Positions 1 to 5,197 of a DNA stretch of 5,417 bases are shown here, piece by piece. This DNA comes from Deltaproteobacteria bacterium (lineage in GTDB: Bacteria > Desulfobacterota > Desulfobacteria > Desulfobacterales > Desulfobacteraceae). The position numbers were made by a program, and so were the translations under genes. The stretch's first letter is position 1; the number at the start of each line of letters is the position of its first letter. The stretch spans positions 1-5,417 of the forward strand of contig QMMT01000180.1 of the NCBI GenBank assembly GCA_003647385.1. Direction: 5' to 3'. Below the pieces are notes generated by a model. It had not been told where the DNA came from, searched no databases, and saw nothing but the letters and a program-made list of their open reading frames with translations.

Positions 1-233
1 AATGCAACAATGGGGTCCTGGGCATTTTTTGCTCTGTAATACCAGCACTCAATGGTTGAAAAATGAAAAATAGTCAGTCGGTTATGCACAGGGTGCATAT
101 AGGCCTGGGAGGAAAGTTTTTCCAACTCTTTGCGTAACTCTCCATTTGCCGGTGGTCTTGCAAGCAAACCACCAACAACCGAGAAGCGAAACACTGCCCA
201 TTTGTCTACAAGGTTTTGAGTTTTACTGCTCAT
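1..233 (-). CDS. Transposase, integrase/DDE type, N-terminal fragment (cut by window edge)
   Basis: An open minus-strand frame of 77 codons runs from ATG at 231-233 to the window edge with no stop. The product begins MSSKTQNLVDKWAVFRFSVV and continues with GLLARPPANGELRKEL at residues 22-37. A helix-turn-helix-like stretch with S-T-I-E-C-W-Y-Y-R-A follows near residues 59-68. This pattern (W-A-x-F-R-F-S-V-V-G, PP-x-x-GEL, STIExWYY) matches from memory the N-terminus of deltaproteobacterial transposases with an rve-like catalytic core; the DDE residues would lie beyond base 1. An AAAGGA site at 243-248, nine bases upstream, supports this start. An in-frame ATG at 267-269 would add 12 residues but has no good ribosome site. 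It lies 93 bases downstream of the zinc-ribbon gene and is probably co-transcribed with it. Confidence 0.7.
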   Translation of the reverse strand, partial: MSSKTQNLVDKWAVFRFSVVGGLLARPPANGELRKELEKLSSQAYMHPVHNRLTIFHFSTIECWYYRAKNAQDPIVA

Positions 234-238
234 AATTA

Positions 239-276
239 TGGTTCCTTTCAATTTAAGGGTTAAAATCATGGAACCA
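239..276 (-). promoter_or_regulatory. Hairpin overlapping the transposase ribosome binding site
   Basis: A perfect 7-bp inverted repeat (TGGTTCC at 239-245, GGAACCA at 270-276, 24-base loop) lies in the 93-base gap between the two element genes. On the minus-strand transcript the promoter-proximal arm UGGUUCC pairs with GGAACCA, which holds the GGA of the AAAGGA ribosome site (243-248) of the transposase. An alternative in-frame ATG (267-269) lies in the loop. The repeat is seen directly; a role in limiting transposase translation is inferred. Confidence 0.35.
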
Positions 277-326
277 CTTCATAATTGATTTTTTTGTTAA
301 AAAAAATGCCCGTCTTCTGCGTGGGA

Positions 327-908
327 TTATCCTGCCCTGATTTTTTGATAAATTCCCGCACCCTGAGACAGGAATGACAAGCAGGAAACAAGGGCTTCTT
401 TTGCACTAGATTTAAAACTTAAAAAATAATTAACAAGGTTTGCCGGAAGTTCATTGCTCTTTATAGAAGCTGCCACCTGACCTCGAATCAATTGCCATTG
501 AGGGCTTGAGGGGAAAATATCCTGATAAAAAACAATCCATCGGCCAATAGTATTCCTTGAAACACCAAACAACTTTGACAGTTTAAAAATGTTGGTTGTT
601 TTATTATGCCAATCTGAAAGAATGACCAGGATAACAATATGCCAGTAAATTTTTCTGCCTATAAAACGGCAGGAAGGAGGCATCACCCTGTGTCTGCACC
701 CTTCGGTGCCACAGCACAGGCTAAATCGAATGAAACATTTTTCTGAAACTCCTTCAGGCTCTCCGCGTGGTTTACGAAGATAATTTGCAAAATACAGTGG
801 CCCACCACAAAGTGGACATGGCATTTGTCTGTATTGTTCAGCAACATTTTTATCTATGGTGTAAAGATGATAAAAAAGATTTTTATTTTTTAAAAGTTCT
901 GATAACAT
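327..908 (-). CDS. Transposon-associated zinc-ribbon / helix-turn-helix protein
   Basis: This 193-residue protein is encoded just upstream of the transposase in the same direction. Residues 31-34 form C-P-L-C followed by GG, and a second cysteine group lies at C65, C66 and C71 with H73, together resembling a zinc ribbon. Between them is the basic segment A-N-Y-L-R-K-P-R-G (41-49). Residues about 107-125 (K-L-S-K-L-F-G-V-S-R-N-T-I-G-R-W) read as a helix-turn-helix. It is probably the DNA-binding partner or regulator of the element, recognising its ends, but no catalytic motif is visible and I know no experimental role for the family. The start at 906-908 has an AGGAG site only two bases upstream, which is unusually close and lies inside a hairpin. 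The weakly conserved tail (150-193) is serine- and alanine-rich. Confidence 0.65.
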   Translation of the reverse strand: MLSELLKNKNLFYHLYTIDKNVAEQYRQMPCPLCGGPLYFANYLRKPRGEPEGVSEKCFIRFSLCCGTEGCRHRVMPPSCRFIGRKIYWHIVILVILSDWHNKTTNIFKLSKLFGVSRNTIGRWIVFYQDIFPSSPQWQLIRGQVAASIKSNELPANLVNYFLSFKSSAKEALVSCLSFLSQGAGIYQKIRAG

Positions 909-910
909 AT

Positions 911-946
911 CTCCTGCCTGAGTTAAAAGTTCTTATGAGGCAGGAG
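911..946 (-). promoter_or_regulatory. Hairpin sequestering the ribosome binding site of the first element gene
   Basis: CTCCTGCCT at 911-919 and AGGCAGGAG at 938-946 form a perfect 9-bp inverted repeat with an 18-base loop. On the minus-strand transcript the second arm, AGGCAGGAG, is the ribosome site itself and ends two bases before the ATG at 908. A transcript beginning upstream of 946, including read-through from flanking DNA, would bury the site. A transcript starting inside the loop would leave it free. This resembles the known protection of IS10 and IS50 transposase genes against read-in transcripts. The pairing is seen; the function is inferred. Confidence 0.5.
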
Positions 947-1011
947 TTCCTTTAATTATTTGCAAGATAAGGGGGGGAACTCCAACCCAAAACCTTGCAT
1001 ATCTTGCAAAT
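943..1011. repeat. Nested inverted repeats and TGCAAG boxes in the element end
   Basis: Two overlapping inverted repeats are present. One is an 8-bp pair, GGAGTTCC (943-950) and GGAACTCC (976-983). The other is a perfect 12-bp pair, ATTTGCAAGATA (958-969) and TATCTTGCAAAT (1000-1011). A third TGCAAG box lies on the minus strand at 994-999, directly abutting the 1000-1011 arm. Repeated boxes in the subterminal part of an element are typical of transposase binding sites. They could instead, or also, shape the leader transcript. A run of seven G at 971-977 sits between them. Confidence 0.5.
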
Positions 1012-1050
1012 TTTTATCCATTTATCCATTGTTTTTTGTGATTATTCTCA

Positions 1051-1536
1051 TCGGGCGGATTATCTGTTGCCATTATTGAGGCGTACCCAGACATCCACGC
1101 CACTGTTATTGATTTGCCGGCGGTAACACCTGTAACCCGACAATATATAAAGAAAGCAAATGCTGAAAAAAGGGTGAAAATATTAACGGCCGATGCGGTT
1201 AATGATCAGATATCCGGGACATATGATGCTGTGGTTATGACTGCATTTTTACAGGTACTTTCACAAGCGGATGCCCGTCGAGCAGTTAAAAATATAAGTC
1301 GTGTGATCAATCCGGGCGGAGATATCTATATCAGAGGATATGGCATACTTGATAACTCACGTATTTCCCCCCAGAAGTTGGTAGCCTTCAATTTGGTATT
1401 TATAAATGTTTATGAAGAAGGACAGGCATATGCCGAGGAGGAACATAAAGATTGGCTTGAGGAGGCTGGGTTTGACAATTTCAAGCGTACTGTAATGCCA
1501 GACGGGAGTAGCATTATCACAGCCAGGAAAATTTAA
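1051..1536 (+). pseudogene. O-methyltransferase (SAM-dependent, Methyltransf_2-like), N-terminally truncated
   Basis: The frame reads without a stop from 1042 to the TAA at 1534-1536. Methyltransferase-like sequence begins at about 1051 with S-G-G-L-S-V-A-I-I-E-A-Y, the tail of the SAM-binding glycine loop, and continues into V-I-D-L-P-A-V. The acidic residue and D-L-P are typical of the Methyltransf_2 (PF00891) O-methyltransferases. Later come Y-D-A-V-V-M-T (motif II region), a helix with D-A-R-R-A-V-K-N-I, the N-P-G-G turn, and a normal C-terminus with E-E-A-G-F. The dimerisation domain and the first glycines of the SAM loop are missing, so the product should be inactive. A TTG at 1114 could start a 140-residue remnant but would also lack SAM binding. 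The break coincides with the inferred transposon end, so disruption by the element is the likely cause. Substrate unknown. Confidence 0.7.
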
Positions 1537-1542
1537 GAAGGG
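1536..1542 (+). promoter_or_regulatory. Ribosome binding site of the small gene after the methyltransferase
   Basis: AGAAGGG starts within the methyltransferase stop codon and lies six bases before the ATG at 1549. This indicates that the following small gene was once translated, coupled to the methyltransferase. Confidence 0.5.
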
Positions 1543-1548
1543 TACATT

Positions 1549-1720
1549 ATGTTACTTATACATCACATTTTAGCAGATTTAAAAAATTCTTTCCCGGAGT
1601 ATGTGACCCATTCAATTTGTCTCCAAAAAAGTTGCGGACCGTTTGCGTGAGTATATTGCATCGGAAAATATTTATAGATATAACCAGAGCTTCTTGAATC
1701 AAGCGGCTACTGGAGAGTAA
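1549..1720 (+). pseudogene. Small unknown gene broken by a frameshift near an A6 run
   Basis: ATG at 1549, with a well-placed ribosome site, opens a frame (MLLIHHILADLKNSFPEY...) that stops early at 1648-1650 after 33 residues. In the next frame, open from 1607, a coding-looking stretch runs to TAA at 1718-1720: ADRLREYIASENIYRYNQ followed by SFLNQAATGE. Removing one A from the run at 1625-1630 joins the two into a 56-residue protein. A lost base slightly earlier (1602-1613) would also work. I do not recognise the family. It sits in the wake of the dead methyltransferase gene and probably decayed with it; a sequencing error or programmed slippage is less likely. Its last 22 bases overlap, tail to tail, the end of the DUF4926 gene. 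Confidence 0.45.
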
Positions 1721-1914
1721 TGGAGAGGCATTAGTTGATTGGCACGTAATGCTAAAGATTCATAAGTCCTACCGTCATTGTCACAAAATTCCACCTCAAA
1801 TATCTCATCATCAAGGATTTCAACAATAGTGCCGACTTGCCCGATAACCAATCCGCATTTCGGAATATCCTCAACAAGGGCTACAACTTCTAAAATTTTG
1901 ATATTATTTTTCAT
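1699..1914 (-). CDS. DUF4926 domain small protein
   Basis: This is a 71-residue acidic protein. Residues 5-19 (I-K-I-L-E-V-V-A-L-V-E-D-I-P) lead into G-L-V-I-G-Q-V-G-T-I-V-E-I (21-33) and F-E-V-E-F-C-D-N-D-G-R-T-Y (39-51), the pattern I associate with DUF4926 proteins. A small beta-barrel is plausible. The biochemical role of the family is unknown to me; members often sit beside DUF6883-type small genes, in pairs that look like toxin-antitoxin or accessory modules, but no such partner is visible here. The ATG at 1912-1914 is preferred over one 24 bases upstream because AAGGAG lies exactly six bases before it. The gene follows the ATPase gene by 62 bases in the same direction, so read-through from there is possible. 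Confidence 0.75.
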   Translation of the reverse strand: MKNNIKILEVVALVEDIPKCGLVIGQVGTIVEILDDEIFEVEFCDNDGRTYESLALRANQLMPLHYSPVAA

Positions 1915-1920
1915 AATTCT

Positions 1921-1926
1921 CTCCTT
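1921..1926 (-). promoter_or_regulatory. Ribosome binding site fixing the DUF4926 start
   Basis: AAGGAG on the minus strand, six bases from the ATG at 1914, lies inside the longer alternative frame and so argues for the shorter 71-residue product. Confidence 0.6.
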
Positions 1927-1937
1927 GTCACTTAACA

Positions 1938-1973
1938 TAACCCGGATTTATGCGGATATTCTTTAACCCAGAT
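1938..1973. repeat. Two-copy TAACCC(G/A)GAT direct repeat between ATPase and DUF4926 genes
   Basis: TAACCCGGAT (1938-1947) and TAACCCAGAT (1964-1973) match at 9 of 10 positions with a 26-base period, and CGGAT recurs at 1953-1957. The block fills nearly all of the gap after the ATPase stop codon (1977-1979). It could be a worn element end, a dispersed repeat or a regulatory site for the DUF4926 gene. No hairpin followed by a T-run is visible, so it does not look like a classic terminator. Confidence 0.35.
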
Positions 1974-1976
1974 ATT

Positions 1977-3182
1977 TCATACCAGTTGAGAAAGTAATGT
2001 CGCTGCAGGCACTCTTATGGATCGTTTTTCTTGAAAGCAATCTCTTTGTATAAAATCAGTTCCAAAATCAACCTGAAATGCATGATCAATTCCCAATATG
2101 TTTTTAAAGTACTCAAGTGCCGGGCTGATTCGTTTGTTTGCAGATGACTTTACCTCAACAATAAACCAGGGTTTATGATTGCGGATCATTAAAAAATCAA
2201 CTTCTCTTTTCATTTTATCACGTAAAAAATAGACTCCGTAATCTCCAAACCCGACATCGGTCCAAAAATGAGCGGCTTTTAAAAGGTGGGATGCAATAAA
2301 ATTTTCAAGTCTTGCACCCTGATCCGAAATATAACTCCAGTCCCACAGATATATTTTCGGCTGTTTTCGAAGTCCCTTTGGAATATTATTCGACCAGGGG
2401 CGCACCCTGAAACAAAAATATAAGGACTCCAGTGTCTCTATCCATTTTTTAACCGTATTGACCGTCACCTGAATTTCGTTGGACAGGGTACTGTAGTTGA
2501 CAAGCTGTCCTGCTCTTTCTTTTAAAATTTCTGATAAAATTTCAAGCTGCGCTATGGCATTAATATTTGTAGAATCCCTGACATCCTCATAGAAAAATTG
2601 TTCGGTTCTCATCCTTTTCCAACGATTATAAAACCGCTGATCACCTTTCAAAAATGGCTCGGGAAAACCACCAAATTTCAATAACTGCGGTATGAGATCT
2701 TTCTCCACTTTTGCGGGCTGTCGAATCTCACTCTGGCCAAAAGTGGTTCGGACCATTTCTCCTACTGAAAGGGGATGCATCCGATATAAAAAATATCTTC
2801 CCATGAGGCTGTCCCCGCCCCGTTTAAAAACATTGAGTCTTGCACTGCCTGTAACGAGAACTTTAAAATCACCCTGATACTTATCAAAAAATCCTTTTAA
2901 AAATTGTTTCCACCGAGGATATTTATGAATTTCATCAAAGACCAGTTGGATATTGGACTTATTAAAATCTGCTAATTTGTAATGATGATAAACCCCATTC
3001 GGTCCTTTTAGAATGATCTGTCTGTCTGTCTGATCATCCCAGTTAATATACACAACCGGCACTTCTTTCCTGGCAGCAGTAGTTTTTCCCACCTGACGGG
3101 GGCCGCATAAAAATGCCATTTGGCGGTTCATTGAGAAATGGTCTTTTAAAACGGACTCATATATTCTTTTTATTTTATCCAT
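1977..3182 (-). CDS. AAA+ ATPase with DUF4143 C-terminal domain
   Basis: This is a 401-residue protein, the normal size for the AAA_14/DUF4143 family. The Walker A motif is G-P-R-Q-V-G-K-T-T at 27-35, Walker B is Q-L-V-F-D-E at 79-84 followed by I-H-K-Y, and a sensor-1-like V-T-G-S-A-R is at 110-115. The family signature around R-G-G-D-S-L-M-G-R-Y (121-130) and P-L-S-V-G-E (137-142) is intact. A winged-helix-like segment lies about 226-256. The C-terminus has L-E-N at 292-294, E-V-D-F at 327-330 and V-E-V-K at 342-345, the arrangement of a PD-(D/E)XK-like fold. ATP binding is well supported, but the cellular role of these common, laterally moving ATPases is unknown. No signal peptide or membrane segment is seen. 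A TAGGA site (3189-3193) six bases before the ATG supports the start. Expression is probably from its own promoter in the 247-base gap upstream. Confidence 0.88.
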   Translation of the reverse strand: MDKIKRIYESVLKDHFSMNRQMAFLCGPRQVGKTTAARKEVPVVYINWDDQTDRQIILKGPNGVYHHYKLADFNKSNIQLVFDEIHKYPRWKQFLKGFFDKYQGDFKVLVTGSARLNVFKRGGDSLMGRYFLYRMHPLSVGEMVRTTFGQSEIRQPAKVEKDLIPQLLKFGGFPEPFLKGDQRFYNRWKRMRTEQFFYEDVRDSTNINAIAQLEILSEILKERAGQLVNYSTLSNEIQVTVNTVKKWIETLESLYFCFRVRPWSNNIPKGLRKQPKIYLWDWSYISDQGARLENFIASHLLKAAHFWTDVGFGDYGVYFLRDKMKREVDFLMIRNHKPWFIVEVKSSANKRISPALEYFKNILGIDHAFQVDFGTDFIQRDCFQEKRSIRVPAATLLSQLV

Positions 3183-3242
3183 GCAGTATCCTATTCGTAT
3201 TTTTCTGATTCAATCCTATCCGTTCTATTTTAAAAAAACAAG

Positions 3243-3308
3243 GACCAATTTGCATGATTGTGTATTTTGGTACAGACCAATTTGCATTGATATAAAAAAT
3301 GGTACAGA
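3243..3308. repeat. 32-bp-period direct repeat upstream of the ATPase gene
   Basis: GACCAATTTGCAT occurs at 3243-3255 and 3275-3287, and TGGTACAGA at 3268-3276 and 3300-3308, both pairs 32 bases apart. One and a half to two copies of a unit (TGGTACAGACCAATTTGCAT plus an A+T-rich spacer) therefore lie in tandem. TTGGT-ACAG-ACCAA at 3267-3280 is itself a short inverted repeat, as expected of a protein site. It starts 60 bases upstream of the ATPase start codon, in probable promoter DNA. An operator or iteron role is inferred. Confidence 0.5.
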
Positions 3309-3349
3309 AAATTTTCCCCATTATGACGATTTCACAATTCGTCTTAAAA

Positions 3350-3372
3350 ATTATAGTGCTGATGGTCACTAT
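3350..3372 (-). promoter_or_regulatory. Possible promoter -10 with overlapping inverted repeat
   Basis: A minus-strand TATAAT lies at 3350-3355 and overlaps a perfect 6-bp inverted repeat, ATAGTG (3353-3358) and CACTAT (3367-3372), with an 8-base loop. Only a weak -35 (TTCAAT at 3375-3380, 19-base spacer) can be proposed. If real, it would transcribe the ATPase gene with a long leader through the 32-bp repeats. The rest of the gap between the phosphatidyltransferase stop (3430) and the ATPase start (3182) shows no gene and no clear terminator. Confidence 0.25.
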
Positions 3373-3429
3373 GGATTGAATAATGAGCTTTGAGTGTTAA
3401 ATCTTACCCTTTTAATTAATGTGTTATAC

Positions 3430-4077
3430 TCAGGTTGATAATATCCAGCAGTATATAATTGTTAATACAACAGTATAAACGATGAGTACATAAAACCATT
3501 TACCAGAAAATTTTGGTGTTCGAAGTGGTGACAGGTTTAGCCCGGCCATGGTTATAAACATTGTGTATAGTATAGTTGAAAAAACAGCAGGAGCAAAAAA
3601 GGATTCAAACAAAAAAACAAAAGCAAAAACGATAACATTGTTGTCAAGCGCAAGCCCTTTGTAGGTAGTACTGTCAACAAGACCGAAAATATTGAAATAG
3701 CTCAAACGGATCGCACTTGTGGCAACAATAACAAAGGCACCTGGCAAAAACCATACACTGAAATTTCCATAGCTCAGGAGAAAAACAGCCGGACAGATTC
3801 CAAAGCTTACCATATCAATTAATGAATCCAGTTGTGCCCCGTAATCTTTTTGTTCATTTGTTCTGCCCTTGATTTTACGGGCAATAATGCCATCACCCCA
3901 GTCAAAAAGGACTGCCCATATCATTCCGATAACAGCTGCCGGAAAATTTTTTAACACGGCAAAGTATATCCCCAGCAGTGCACATAAAAGCCCGGCAAGA
4001 GAACAGAGGTTGGGAAGATCTTTCGCAAACCAGAGCATCCCTGTCTCGTGTGACGGTTTCGATTGTGATGTGCTCAT
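3430..4077 (-). CDS. CDP-alcohol phosphatidyltransferase, PssA-like membrane enzyme
   Basis: This 215-residue polytopic membrane protein has about six hydrophobic segments. The signature D59-W-G-D62-G-I-I-A-R67 ... G80-A-Q-L-D84-S-L-I-D88 supplies the four metal-binding aspartates of the family, and M-V-S-F-G-I-C-P-A (89-97) is strongly reminiscent of phosphatidylserine synthase. The enzyme should swap CMP of a CDP-linked substrate for an alcohol in the inner membrane. The gap between A-R and G is 12 residues, longer than the usual eight or so, and PssA's usual G-L-P-x-P is G-L-A-L-D-N here (141-146), so serine need not be the substrate. The ATG at 4077 is chosen because AGAGAGG (4083-4089) precedes it and the PssA-like sequence begins shortly after. 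It starts ten bases after the stop of the PLP enzyme gene. Next to a cytidylyltransferase, it probably installs the activated headgroup on a lipid. Confidence 0.85.
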   Translation of the reverse strand: MSTSQSKPSHETGMLWFAKDLPNLCSLAGLLCALLGIYFAVLKNFPAAVIGMIWAVLFDWGDGIIARKIKGRTNEQKDYGAQLDSLIDMVSFGICPAVFLLSYGNFSVWFLPGAFVIVATSAIRLSYFNIFGLVDSTTYKGLALDNNVIVFAFVFLFESFFAPAVFSTILYTMFITMAGLNLSPLRTPKFSGKWFYVLIVYTVVLTIIYCWILST

Positions 4078-4082
4078 CCATT

Positions 4083-4089
4083 CCTCTCT
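4083..4089 (-). promoter_or_regulatory. Ribosome binding site of the phosphatidyltransferase gene
   Basis: AGAGAGG on the minus strand overlaps the TAG stop (4088-4090) of the preceding gene and lies five bases before ATG at 4077. This decides the start and suggests translational coupling of the two genes. Confidence 0.6.
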
Positions 4090-5197
4090 ATTTATTATTG
4101 ACACCCAGAACCAATCCCATCGCCTGAAACAGGTTGGCGTTTTCTTCTTTGGTGCGGGCGGCAATACGGATATATCGATCTGAATCAGGCATGGTTTTAC
4201 CCTGACAGTGTTTGATATACATATTATGGTCAACAAATAATCTTTGGGTCAGCTCCGGCCCACTTGGTCCGTTATCTGGTAACCGGCAAAAAATATAATT
4301 GGCATCGGGTTTATATACCGTGAGCCCTGAAATAGCCATTAAATCACCATAAAGTTTATCCCGATCCATTTTCACCTGATTGCAGCTTTTAATAAAGGCA
4401 TCTCGATAATCAGGCAAAATCCTTAAAAATTCTTCAGCAAATCCATTAATGTTCCAGATATGGATACCCTGGCGAACCGCTTTTATAAAATTGTCATTTT
4501 CTGTCAAAAGATAGCCAATCCGAAGACCACAGATACCGTATGCTTTACTCATACTTTTAAAAATTGCGATATTGGGATACGTTCCAATTTGATCTGCCAT
4601 GGATACCTGGTCTGGGTCATGAACAAAATCAACAAAGGACTCATCAAGAATCAAGAGACAGTCATGACCGGCCAATTTCTTTGCCAGACGTATCAGATCA
4701 GATTTTGGAACAGCCATGGCGGTTGGATTGTTCGGTGTGACCACAACCGCAACATCTGCATGGGCTTCAATGATGCGGGCGGCAAATTTATCTACATCCA
4801 GTTCAAAAGAGGGTATCTCAAGGAGAAATTCTATGGCACGCCCTGCTGGTGCAGCATTCACATATTCGTTAAACGAAGGTACTGGAACAACTATTTTTCG
4901 GGCAATGGTTCCTGAGACAATCTTTATCAGTTCTGCTGCACCATTACCGACAGCAATGTGTTCAGGCCGTTGGCTGATCAACTTGCCCACAAGAGAGGCA
5001 AGCATATCCTGTGCAACAGGGTAGTTCAAGACAAGGTCATGAATTTTGTTTTTAAAACAGGTAAACACCTCTTCAGGCGGGAAGTAAAGGTTATATAAAT
5101 ACGCATGATCTATAAAATCATGGCGATAGTATCCGCCATGTTGACCGGAAATAAATTCATATTTTTCTATCTGATTTTCATAATCAAGATCGGGCAT
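4088..5197 (-). CDS. PLP-dependent aminotransferase class I/II (HisC/CobD-like), headgroup biosynthesis
   Basis: This 369-residue fold-type I PLP enzyme is about the length of HisC or CobD. Seen motifs are G-N-G-A-A-E-L-I (84-91, cofactor phosphate loop), T-P-N-N-P-T (154-159), L-I-L-D185-E-S-F (pyridine nitrogen Asp), S-M-S-K218-A-Y-G (Schiff-base lysine), G-L-R226-I-G-Y (phosphate Arg), and I-R344-I-A (likely carboxylate Arg). The N-terminus has Q-H-G-G (19-22) instead of HisC's usual N-E-N-P, recalling the HGG of CobD threonine-phosphate decarboxylases. Candidate activities are phosphonoacetaldehyde transamination to 2-aminoethylphosphonate, decarboxylation of a phospho-amino acid, or another transamination; histidine synthesis is unlikely in this context. 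ATG at 5197 is preferred over TTG at 5215 because AAGGAA precedes it at six bases. It overlaps the cytidylyltransferase gene by 14 bases. Confidence 0.85.
   Translation of the reverse strand: MPDLDYENQIEKYEFISGQHGGYYRHDFIDHAYLYNLYFPPEEVFTCFKNKIHDLVLNYPVAQDMLASLVGKLISQRPEHIAVGNGAAELIKIVSGTIARKIVVPVPSFNEYVNAAPAGRAIEFLLEIPSFELDVDKFAARIIEAHADVAVVVTPNNPTAMAVPKSDLIRLAKKLAGHDCLLILDESFVDFVHDPDQVSMADQIGTYPNIAIFKSMSKAYGICGLRIGYLLTENDNFIKAVRQGIHIWNINGFAEEFLRILPDYRDAFIKSCNQVKMDRDKLYGDLMAISGLTVYKPDANYIFCRLPDNGPSGPELTQRLFVDHNMYIKHCQGKTMPDSDRYIRIAARTKEENANLFQAMGLVLGVNNK

Larger units (their letters stand above)
1..1050 (-). mobile_element. One end of a two-gene transposable element, running off the left edge
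   Basis: Two minus-strand genes, a zinc-ribbon/HTH protein followed by an integrase-type transposase, occupy this stretch. Beyond the first gene is a non-coding end of about 140 bases rich in inverted repeats. The outer limit near 1050 is inferred: from about 1051 rightward an open plus-strand frame reads as the middle of an O-methyltransferase (S-G-G-L-S-V-A-I), while leftward there is a stop codon at 1039-1041 and no methyltransferase-like sequence. Read inward from 1050 the minus strand starts TGAGAATAATCACA, that is with the TG typical of many DDE element ends. The other end is outside the window, so terminal repeats and target duplication cannot be tested here. Confidence 0.6.

Noticed and set aside
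767..955. Plus-strand 62-codon frame
   Set aside because: It is antisense to the zinc-ribbon gene and the element leader, has no ribosome site and no recognisable product.
1114..1536. Intact 140-residue methyltransferase starting at TTG 1114
   Set aside because: Homologous sequence continues in frame upstream of 1114 to about 1051, so the TTG is internal; the product would lack the SAM-binding loop.
1778..1966. Plus-strand 62-codon frame rich in Ser/Thr and Ile
   Set aside because: It is the complement of the DUF4926 gene, which has a clear family pattern and ribosome site.
3243..3308. CRISPR array
   Set aside because: There are only two diverged copies, with a 32-base period that leaves no spacer of usual length, and no cas genes.
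3181..3393. Frames on both strands (3181-3393 plus, 3175-3369 minus) in the gap before the ATPase
   Set aside because: They span the 32-bp direct repeat, have low-complexity composition and resemble no protein; the minus one overlaps the ATPase start. Treated as non-coding.
3389..3432. Terminator after the phosphatidyltransferase gene
   Set aside because: Only a 5-bp TGAGT/ACTCA pairing is seen, with a long A+T-rich loop and no G+C-rich stem followed by a T-run.
4078..4236. N-terminal extension of the phosphatidyltransferase by 53 codons
   Set aside because: The extension is antisense-free but overlaps the end of the PLP enzyme gene in another frame and is not membrane-protein-like; ATG at 4077 with AGAGAGG is far better.
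4460..5024. Plus-strand frames at 4460-4915 and 4716-5024
   Set aside because: Both are complements of the PLP enzyme coding sequence, which carries all expected motifs.
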